64,000 nt of DNA from Alphaproteobacteria bacterium. GTDB lineage: Bacteria; Planctomycetota; Phycisphaerae; UBA1845. The notes under the pieces were generated by a model that saw nothing but the letters and a program-made list of their open reading frames with translations, had not been told where the DNA came from and made no database searches. The DNA lies in assembly GCA_028285105.1 (NCBI GenBank), contig JANQQE010000005.1, positions 155,286 to 219,285 on the forward strand, given 5' to 3'. Shown here piece by piece: positions 56,637-64,000 of this stretch. The stretch's first letter is position 1; every line of letters starts with the position of its first letter. A program made the position numbers and the translations under genes.

Positions 56637-56672
56637 TGTCCCCCATCGGCTTTTTTTCTCGTGTCTGGGGTG
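56637..56672 (+). promoter_or_regulatory. ECF-like promoter motif, copy 3
   Basis: TGTCCCC (56637-56643), 16 nt, CGTGTCTGGGGTG (from 56660). The last base of CGTGTCT is 74 nt before ATG 56741. Surrounding sequence is unlike copies 1 and 2, so the two boxes and their gap appear to be under selection. Confidence 0.7.
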
Positions 56673-56740
56673 AAGGTCATAACAACGGCTGCAGGTTACC
56701 GGCCTGATTGGGAACACCGCGATACGAGGAGAACGAATCG

Positions 56741-59700
56741 ATGGCGACTAAACTCAGATTTCAGATCGTTTTGGCAAGCCTCTTGCTCACCACTTGTCTG
56801 ACACCAGCAAATGGGCAGGTGTTTTCGAACAATTTTCCCATCATCATTCCACCAGTGGAGGACAGCCCCTTTCCTCCGCACCCGGGCAATGGATACACGC
56901 AGCACATTGCCGCGCCCTACCCTAGTCCGATCGTCGTCTCGGGGATCACCGAACCGTTCGCGTTGGAAGTGACGATTCACGGTTATTCGCACACGAATCC
57001 CGTAAAGACAGACATCTTGCTGGTTCCGCCCAACGAGCAGCCGACGCGTAGTGTTGTGTTGATGCACGACATCCCGGGGAGCAATGACGCGGTGAATGCC
57101 ACGCTGACATTCGCAGATAACGCGCCAACGCTTTCTGCGCCTGTCGTCACCGGCACCTACCGACCAACCATGGTGGGTACGCGCCCCGAGTTCAGATCCC
57201 CCGCACCATTTCCCAATCCGGGATACGCGACCAGCTTCAACGCGATCTACAACATGAACATCAACAACGTAAACGGTGTCTGGCGGCTTTATGTCATGAA
57301 CTGGGGCGTGCAGGGTTTTCTCTTTGGAGATGCCGGTCTGATCTCGGGCGGTTGGAGCATCAATTTCATTTACGATTCGGATGGTGACGGCCACTTCGAT
57401 AATCAGGACAACTGCGTTGACGTCTTTAATGACGGGCAGGAAGACGATGACGGTGACGGGCTTGGAGACGCCTGCGACATATGCCCGTTCGACGCCGATG
57501 TCGACCAAACTGACACGGATGGAGACGGCGTAGGTGACGCGTGCGACAACTGCTTGCTGGTTACCAACAGCGACCAATCCGATCTCGACAGCGATACCTT
57601 CGGCGACGTCTGCGACAACTGTCCCGATGTTGCAAACGGCGGCCAGTCTGATAGCGACGGGGACAGCATTGGCGACTTCTGCGACAACTGCGCAGGAATC
57701 AACATTGAAAACGTGACCCGCAGCACAGTGCATCCCACCATTCAGAGCGCAATTGATGCCGCGTCGGACGGTGATGAAATCATACTCGCCCCCTGCGTGT
57801 TTCTGGAGGATGACATTACCTTTCCCAACGGGCGCGACTTAACCCTCCGCGGCGCCGGTGTGGACCAGACATTTTTGGATGGAGGTGACGACGATTCCGA
57901 TTTCGTAATCTCGATCAGAGGTAGCGGTCAGACGGAAGCGACCGTGATCTCCGATATGACGATCACCAACGCAGGAGCGTCTGCGATTCGCATCGACGAC
58001 ACAGCCCCAACGCTACGATGGCTTCGCTTCCAAGATTGCACCAATGGGAACGCGCTTGACCTGCGCGGTGGTTCGTTGGTCGAAAGATGCATATTCAGCG
58101 GAACAACAGCCGGACCTCAGGCGGTCTATGTTGTCCCCGATGCGAACTATGAGCCGATCGTTTCGCAGTGCCTTTTCTACGCCAACACAACCAACCACGA
58201 CATCATAATTGACGGTGATGGGACAAGTCAGTTGGTCAACTGCAACGTCACCGGAGCAGCCGATGGAGCCATTCGGGTGCGGTCCGGCGCTGAATTGGAC
58301 CTGCACAGTTCGATTGTCTTGGGGAATATTTCAGGCGCGGGAGTCGTCAATGCCGGGTGGAGCATCTTTTCCGGTGCGACCGGTGACAACATTGATGGAA
58401 CGCCAACGTTCGTGGACGAAGCCAATGGCGACTATCGACTGGCTCCCGGGTCTCTCGGAATTGACGCGGCGAATTCCGTTCCGATCGCCTTGATCGGTGG
58501 TGCGGGCGTTGACTTGGCCAATCAGCCGCGCGGTGCTGACGATTTGGGTACGGTCAATAATGGCGTAGGATTCATACAACATCTGGACATGGGACCCTAC
58601 GAATTTCAGGGATTGACCGACAGCGACAACGATGGCGTGGGCGATGCGATTGACGCCTGCCCCGGATTCGACGACACCATCGACGCAGACGGTGACGGTG
58701 CACCGGACCCGTGCGATGCCTGCGCCGGTTTCGACGATTTTTTGGATACGGATAACGACGGTACTGCGGACGGCTGCGACCCGTGTCCCGAGTTTGCGAA
58801 TGAAAGCAACACAGATTCGGACGGTGACGGCACGTTGGATGACTGCGATTCGTGTCCGATCTTCGACAACAACATCGACCATGACGAAGATGGTGTTCCC
58901 GATGGTTGCGACATCTGCCCCGGTTTTGACGATGCGACGGAAGCGCACGTCTGTGCCGACCCGCCGGTGGTCGCCGTACCGACGGACCTGAACGAGGGCG
59001 ATCATTACCGACTGCTGTTCATAACGGAGGCACGCACGCAAGCAACCTCGGATGACGCGGCATATTACAATGCGTTTGCCGCCGCAGAGGCATCTTTTGT
59101 ACCCCGACTCGACGCGCTGAATGCCTCTTGGACCGCGGTGGTCAGTACGCCAGCAATTGATGCCCGCGACAATACGGGAACCAATTTCCAAGTCTCGATT
59201 GGTGTTCCGGTCTATTTGGTCGATGGATCACGGCTGGTTGATGAGTACCGTGATCTTTGGATCGGCGGTGACCGATTCGACGTCGAACCAACGGTGACAT
59301 CGCGACTTAACACCACAGAGAATCGGGTGTGGACGGGAAGCGTAAGCAATGGCACTACGCGGATGCCCATGGGCGGTTCCAACGGACTCGCCACCGCAGG
59401 TTTCCCATTCCGAACTGACGGACTTGTGTGGGAAGCCGATGATTGGGATCAACTGCTACTCCGCCCGGTTTACGCCATCAGCGAAGAGTTGCAGATACCG
59501 TGTACCTCCGGACCGGATACCGACGGTGACGGTGTGCCGGACAATTGCGACATCTGCCCGGGAAGCGATGACACGGTCGATACCGATGCCGACGGAAACC
59601 CAGACGGTTGTGATCTGTGTCCCAACTTTGACGACAATCTGGACGCGGACGACGATGGTGTGCTCGATGGATGCGATACGTGTCCCGATGCTGACGACAA

Positions 59701-62464
59701 TGTCGACACCGATGCGGATGGCGTGGCAGACGGTTGCGACCAGTGCTCCGGGTTCGACGACACGCTCGACGTAGATACTGATGGTATCCCCGACGACTGC
59801 GACAATTGCCCGAATGTTCCAAACAGCGACCAGTCCGATTTGGACTCGGATGGTATCGGTGACACATGCGAAGATCCGGCAGTGGTGACGGTACCGCTTG
59901 ATCTGGTCGAAGGTGACGCATATCGATTGTTTTTCATCACGGAAAGGCGAACGACTGCCGAGTCTGGCGACATTGAATACTACAACGCCCTCGCCGAGGA
60001 AGACGCAGCCGGTACTCCTCGATTGATCGCGCTGGGCGTAGGTTGGAAGGCAATGGTTTCGACTTCAGCGATCGATGCCCGCGACAACAGCGGAACGAAT
60101 TACCTGACGACGAATGGCGTACCGATATACCTCGTCGATGGCACGCGCCTCGTAGACGACTACGGGCACCTATGGCGACAGAGCGGTGCTTACCATGTCA
60201 CGCCATCCGTTAGTTCCGGACTCAATTCGTCGGCAGGGAGAGTCTGGACGGGGACGGATCGCTACGGTGTTCAATTGGTCGCGTTGGGGGCATCCGGCGG
60301 TGAATCGTCGCAGGGGTGGCCGGGTTCAAAGGGGCCAAACGCTTGGGAATACGATGAAGCATCGCAATCTGGAATGCGCCCTATCTATGTCATCAGCGAT
60401 GTATTGTTTGTTCCCTGTGAGGGAGAGTTCGACGCCGATGGCGACGGGGTCGCCGACAACTGCGATGCCTGTCCGGGCGGTGACGACGCGTTCGACGCCG
60501 ACGCAGACGGTACGCCCGACGACTGCGATGTGTGCGACGGGTTCGACGATTCGATTGACTGCGACACCAATGGCATTCCCGACGGTTGCGATATGGACCA
60601 CCCCGGTCGATTCGACAACTTTACGGCAACGGACGCGCATCACTACACGACCAACGGCGATGCGGATCTCGATCACGGCTCTGTTCGACTGACAGAAGCC
60701 CTCAACGGGCAGCGCGGCACGGTCATCTTCGAGCCTGTTACACCGGTTCGGGTCTCGGACTTCACCGTCGACTTCGACTTCTATATGGGCGGAGGTAACG
60801 GTGCCGACGGAATGGCGTTCGCCCTGATCGATGCCGACGTCACCGGCCCGGACGACCTTTTCGGCGAAGGCGGTGGAAACCACCCACTGGTCGTGAGTTT
60901 GGACACCTATCGCGGCGGTGCTGCCAACGGAAACCACGCGCTCCTTAAGAGTTACGGGGCGACACTGGCGGATGTCCTCGTCGATCATCAGTTGGACGAC
61001 GGTCGATGGCAGGGTGCTTCGTTTACGTTCGAAAATGGCGCAGGCACGCTTGTCCTGTACGACAGCGATGGTAATGCAACCACGATCTTTGAAGATGTCG
61101 ATGTACCCGGATTTGCGCCGATCCATGCCCGCTACGGATTCAGCGGGCGCTCCGGCGGTGTGACCAACGAGCATCGTGTGGACAACGTCTACTTCGTGGC
61201 GACCAGCGTTTCCAACGACTGCAACACCAACGGAATTCAAGACACCTGCGAGCCCGGTGGAAATCTGGACAGCGACGGCGATGGTGTAACCGACTTGTGC
61301 GACACCTGCCCGGATTCGCCGAATGTCTGGAACGCCACGCAGGACACGTATCACGCCACGATACAGGATGCGATCGGCGCTTCTGTGGCTGGTGACATGA
61401 TCGAGTTGGGTGCCTGTGTGTTTGATGAAACAGGCATCACTCTGAACGATAAGGACATCCATCTCCGCGGGCAGGGCGCCGACGTGACCGTGATCGATGG
61501 TGGAGGTACCGTGGGTCGAATCCTGGACGTCATCAATGGTGACGACAGCACGATCGAGGGTATCACGTTCCGCAACGGCATCGCGGGCATAAGCAACGGT
61601 GGCGCGGCGCTGGCGGTTCGCTCGAATTCATCTCCATTGATAAGGAGTTGCCGATTCGAAGGCAACGACAGTGGCAACACGAACATTGGCGCGGTGTACC
61701 TGGTGGGTGGCTCGGCCTGCGAGTTCCACGCGTGCATCTTTGCTGGAAATACCAGTAGCGACGGTATTGCCTCCGTGGTGGGCCAAATCGGCTCGACAAC
61801 AACGTCGCGATTCGTGAATTCGCTATTCAACAATAACTCCGGTAACGCCAATGCCATCAGGTGCCAGGACAATGAAATGGAGTTCATAAATTGCACGTTT
61901 GCCAATGATCAGAACGATAGACTGCTGCGCGAGACATCTGGCGGCTCGATCAGGACGATCGGGTGTAGCTTCGACGCGGATTCAATCCCCCATGCTCAAA
62001 TCGAAACCACCCGATGCCTTTATCCGGGTGCAACAGGTGACAATATCGACGGCGTACCGACATTTGTTGATTCGGCGAATGGTGACTATCGACTCGCGGC
62101 TGGCTCGCTGGGCATCGATGCCGCAGACTCCGACGCATATGTGGCGGCTGGCGGTGATGCAGCCGATCTGAACGGCGACCCGCGAATGCACGACGACGCC
62201 GGCATCACCGACACGGGACTTGGAGTGCCGGCACACCTCGACATGGGGGCGTTTGAATTCCAGGGCATGACCCAGTGTGGTGGCGGTGGTGATTTTGGAA
62301 ACGACGGAACTGTTGACCTGGATGACTACCGGCGTTTCACTCCCTGCATGAACGGTCCGGCAGAACTGCTCGGACCGGATTGCGAATGCTTCGATCTGGA
62401 CAGCGATGGAGACGTAGACACCCGCGACTTCGCTGAATTTCAACGCGGGTTTTCGGGCAATTGA
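56741..62464 (+). CDS. Giant secreted multidomain protein with P-like domain, TSP3, two beta-helices and dockerin-like tail
   Basis: 1907 residues from ATG 56741; GAGGAG 8 nt upstream. Signal peptide about 1-25 (NGQ). 27-210: jelly-roll domain like the proprotein convertase P domain ([32 protein letters not shown]). TSP3 repeats at 212-323, 625-736, 925-1045, 1228-1283 and a short one near 1495. 325-623: first beta-helix. 742-923 and 1047-1226: two copies of a module I do not recognise ([39 protein letters not shown]). 1289-1486: lectin-like domain. 1530-1841: second beta-helix. 1845-1907: dockerin-like tail ([24 protein letters not shown]). The stretch from the lectin domain to the end is clearly the same as in the gene at 50584. 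Confidence 0.85.
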   Translation: MATKLRFQIVLASLLLTTCLTPANGQVFSNNFPIIIPPVEDSPFPPHPGNGYTQHIAAPYPSPIVVSGITEPFALEVTIHGYSHTNPVKTDILLVPPNEQPTRSVVLMHDIPGSNDAVNATLTFADNAPTLSAPVVTGTYRPTMVGTRPEFRSPAPFPNPGYATSFNAIYNMNINNVNGVWRLYVMNWGVQGFLFGDAGLISGGWSINFIYDSDGDGHFDNQDNCVDVFNDGQEDDDGDGLGDACDICPFDADVDQTDTDGDGVGDACDNCLLVTNSDQSDLDSDTFGDVCDNCPDVANGGQSDSDGDSIGDFCDNCAGINIENVTRSTVHPTIQSAIDAASDGDEIILAPCVFLEDDITFPNGRDLTLRGAGVDQTFLDGGDDDSDFVISIRGSGQTEATVISDMTITNAGASAIRIDDTAPTLRWLRFQDCTNGNALDLRGGSLVERCIFSGTTAGPQAVYVVPDANYEPIVSQCLFYANTTNHDIIIDGDGTSQLVNCNVTGAADGAIRVRSGAELDLHSSIVLGNISGAGVVNAGWSIFSGATGDNIDGTPTFVDEANGDYRLAPGSLGIDAANSVPIALIGGAGVDLANQPRGADDLGTVNNGVGFIQHLDMGPYEFQGLTDSDNDGVGDAIDACPGFDDTIDADGDGAPDPCDACAGFDDFLDTDNDGTADGCDPCPEFANESNTDSDGDGTLDDCDSCPIFDNNIDHDEDGVPDGCDICPGFDDATEAHVCADPPVVAVPTDLNEGDHYRLLFITEARTQATSDDAAYYNAFAAAEASFVPRLDALNASWTAVVSTPAIDARDNTGTNFQVSIGVPVYLVDGSRLVDEYRDLWIGGDRFDVEPTVTSRLNTTENRVWTGSVSNGTTRMPMGGSNGLATAGFPFRTDGLVWEADDWDQLLLRPVYAISEELQIPCTSGPDTDGDGVPDNCDICPGSDDTVDTDADGNPDGCDLCPNFDDNLDADDDGVLDGCDTCPDADDNVDTDADGVADGCDQCSGFDDTLDVDTDGIPDDCDNCPNVPNSDQSDLDSDGIGDTCEDPAVVTVPLDLVEGDAYRLFFITERRTTAESGDIEYYNALAEEDAAGTPRLIALGVGWKAMVSTSAIDARDNSGTNYLTTNGVPIYLVDGTRLVDDYGHLWRQSGAYHVTPSVSSGLNSSAGRVWTGTDRYGVQLVALGASGGESSQGWPGSKGPNAWEYDEASQSGMRPIYVISDVLFVPCEGEFDADGDGVADNCDACPGGDDAFDADADGTPDDCDVCDGFDDSIDCDTNGIPDGCDMDHPGRFDNFTATDAHHYTTNGDADLDHGSVRLTEALNGQRGTVIFEPVTPVRVSDFTVDFDFYMGGGNGADGMAFALIDADVTGPDDLFGEGGGNHPLVVSLDTYRGGAANGNHALLKSYGATLADVLVDHQLDDGRWQGASFTFENGAGTLVLYDSDGNATTIFEDVDVPGFAPIHARYGFSGRSGGVTNEHRVDNVYFVATSVSNDCNTNGIQDTCEPGGNLDSDGDGVTDLCDTCPDSPNVWNATQDTYHATIQDAIGASVAGDMIELGACVFDETGITLNDKDIHLRGQGADVTVIDGGGTVGRILDVINGDDSTIEGITFRNGIAGISNGGAALAVRSNSSPLIRSCRFEGNDSGNTNIGAVYLVGGSACEFHACIFAGNTSSDGIASVVGQIGSTTTSRFVNSLFNNNSGNANAIRCQDNEMEFINCTFANDQNDRLLRETSGGSIRTIGCSFDADSIPHAQIETTRCLYPGATGDNIDGVPTFVDSANGDYRLAAGSLGIDAADSDAYVAAGGDAADLNGDPRMHDDAGITDTGLGVPAHLDMGAFEFQGMTQCGGGGDFGNDGTVDLDDYRRFTPCMNGPAELLGPDCECFDLDSDGDVDTRDFAEFQRGFSGN

Positions 62465-62495
62465 CCCAATGCCTGGAACAAGAAACAATTCAACG

Positions 62496-62531
62496 GATCG
62501 GACCGCGCCCGTTCTTGGGTGCGGTTCGATC
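62496..62531 (+). terminator. Terminator after the third secreted gene
   Basis: 15-bp stem GATCGGACCGCGCCC / GGGTGCGGTTCGATC with two G-T pairs and loop GTTCTT, 32 nt past the stop. Confidence 0.72.
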
Positions 62532-63902
62532 GTTGCTTAAACTTGGTCATGTAAATCGCTAGTTGGACTACGATGAACAGGGATGTGGCCCATGATCTTC
62601 ACCTCCCGATAAACGTGCGAGTGAAAAAGTTTAATAACGTTTCTGTTGGTACTGCATCTTTTGAAACTTTGCGTTTCAGGTGGCGGACAACGGCGACCGG
62701 AATCCCAATGCGTTGAATTGAACAGCTATTACAAAGCGGCTATTTGTTCCTTGGGCCGACCAGCACAATGAGATGTTCGTGGACACCGTGAGCGATTGCA
62801 TTGCGGCCAAGATCGTTGAACGGGCTTCCGAGAAATCGGGCATTAGATGCTCACCACGCAGAGAAACAGTCCGCACTTAAGAATCTTGGAAGCTCAATCG
62901 CCTTTGATTTGTTTAGCAAGGGTGTTCGACGGATGAAGCAAATCGCCGGCTAGGTCATCGACCAGGGTCGTGAGAAATTCACAACTATGCAAACTGGCTC
63001 ACAATGGATTCACGGAAAACCAAGAGGCGGTTTCATTATCAGCAGACCGCCGCGATGGCCCACGAATTGGAGACTCTGTGTGCCCAACTCATGTTCGCCA
63101 ATCAACGGTAGCGCGATCTACAGCAAGCCATTTTAGCGATTCAATCGATTATCGGTATTCACCAAAGAGCCGAAATGGACTCGGCTTACGAACAAGATTG
63201 ATCAAGACGGGGTCGGAGGAATTGACAGGCATCCGGGCAATACCAACAAGCGCGGAGTCGCATTGACTCCCTAAAAAATATTCGGGGCAGTTAGAACATT
63301 GAATTCTGGTCATTCGCCAAAGCCGCTTGACCAACGCATTCAATCGAAATCTTCCGAATTCCACGATAATGCAGCTCAAATATGCCGTTGCGTATGGGGG
63401 CCAACTCCACTGCGTAACTCTGATTCATTCGCCTGCAACCGACTTTGTGTGTCGATTTGGGTAATTTGGCTTGATTCTTCTCCGCCGAGGAATCTGCCAT
63501 CAATGGTCAAGTACCGTTTATGAGATTGCTCGTTTGCAGCCGTCCTGCGTTGCAGGCGGACTGAACGACGAACAGCGCGCAAACTCATTGACCGATTGAT
63601 ATTACGAATAGGCGAGCCCCTTATGATTCGAATACGGCATTTCTTCGAAGGGTTATCCAAGTACCAAATGTTTCTGATTGGCGTGCGCACCATACTTCTG
63701 ATTCTCAAATTACGTATTGGATAGTGTGTGTTTTGGCCCAATTTGGATCATTGGTACCCAGGCGGAATGAGCGAGTTGTTGGCAGTGAGTGATTGCGTTC
63801 GCCGTTTTCGAGTCGAATCGTTTTCTCTTCACCGTGCCAAGTCTTCATTTGACTGTTTCACGCGAACACAGCCAAGTCATTTGGCAGTATCTAGTTAGGC
63901 GG
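62532..63902. other. Gene-free stretch at the right end
   Basis: About 1.4 kb, more AT-rich than the left side, without a gene I can support. A short frame from 63003 begins MDSRKTKRRFHYQQ but is stopped after 35 codons, and further reading resembles a broken gene only weakly. No ribosome-binding site or family motif is seen. Confidence 0.4.
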
Positions 63903-64000
63903 TGACCTGACCCCAACGTTAGTCCACCTGTTATGTTAGAGTTCTTCCATCTATTACACCAGCCGGCGGGCGTGGCGTAGCGAGGGAACCGAGCGGAGCG
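63903..64000. mobile_element. Possible left end of an IS3-like element (cut by the window edge)
   Basis: TGACCTGACCCCAACGTTAG at 63903 resembles the terminal inverted repeats of IS3-family elements, which begin with TG and often read TGACCTGnCCC. The 98 bases after it are too few to show a transposase. The call rests on resemblance to remembered IS ends only. Confidence 0.3.

Larger units (their letters stand above)
56419..56740. other. Spacer with terminator and promoter copy 3
   Basis: 322 bases with no gene. It contains the hairpin at 56469-56502 and the promoter motif at 56637. Its leader after CGTGTCTGGGGTG no longer resembles the other two, which makes the conserved boxes stand out. 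Confidence 0.5.

Noticed and set aside
60326..61462. Minus-strand frame of 378 codons
   Set aside because: Shadow of the Asp-rich TSP3 and lectin-like code, which leaves few stops on the other strand.
63376..63741. Minus-strand frame of 121 codons with PIRN-type repeats
   Set aside because: Very basic, no ribosome-binding site, in AT-rich sequence with no other sign of coding.

Overview
The window reads as chromosomal DNA of a planctomycete, most likely of the Phycisphaerae type. This is inferred from gene content, with no 16S or other marker seen. The clues are two ECF sigma factors of the planctomycete-expanded class, each followed by a large Ser/Thr kinase; prepilin-like H-x-DG proteins; very large secreted proteins built from thrombospondin type-3 repeats, lectin-like and beta-helix modules with a dockerin-like tail; a 'GACCLP' cysteine module; and genes for a Gram-negative envelope (lpxA). 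I saw no rRNA, tRNA, CRISPR array or complete insertion sequence.

Layout. 1-1.3 kb: a truncated kinase and its ECF sigma factor (minus). 1.6 kb: a small secreted protein. 2.1-4.9 kb: a RimK operon (zinc/aspartic protease-like, RimK fused to an RCK_C domain, desuccinylase/aspartoacylase-like). 5.3-9.9 kb: CorA and a giant MscK-type channel. 10.1-14.0 kb: a Cys-rich lipoprotein and dihydroorotase. 14.5-18.6 kb: a cell-shape cluster (coiled-coil membrane protein, 48-aa membrane peptide, MreB, MreC, zinc-ribbon membrane protein). 18.6-20.7 kb: McsB/McsA and a pterin synthase homologue. 20.9-23.8 kb: a small lipoprotein, TrpE and an SDR oxidoreductase. 23.8-25.0 kb: a gene-poor stretch with two 98-bp structured repeats. 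25-29.5 kb: 8-oxoguanine deaminase and a SNF2 ATPase. 29.8-33.8 kb: a membrane kinase next to an FHA-domain protein. 34-37.6 kb: an FtsX-type ABC exporter. 37.8-40.3 kb: two recently duplicated prepilin-like proteins. 40.7 kb: LpxA. 42.4-46.7 kb: a secreted protein, the threonine-to-glycine pathway (Tdh, Kbl), a GlcG/HbpS protein and a DinB protein. 46.9-50.4 kb: a TPR kinase and ECF sigma factor. 50.6-62.5 kb: three large secreted multidomain proteins. 62.5-64 kb: no credible gene, with a possible IS3-like end at the right edge.

The most interesting signal is at 50.4-62.5 kb. Each of the three secreted-protein genes is preceded by the same bipartite motif, TGTCCCC - 16 nt - CGTGTCTGGGGTG, lying 73, 73 and 74 nt before the chosen ATG. 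The geometry is that of an ECF-type promoter, and the first copy sits directly beside the divergent ECF sigma/TPR-kinase pair. I infer a small regulon in which a membrane kinase and its sigma factor control secreted dockerin-tailed, lectin- and beta-helix-bearing surface proteins. Other points of note are the RimK-RCK_C fusion, the ExxHGH active site of the pterin synthase homologue (PTPS-III type), the cloverleaf-like repeats and the kinase/FHA pair.
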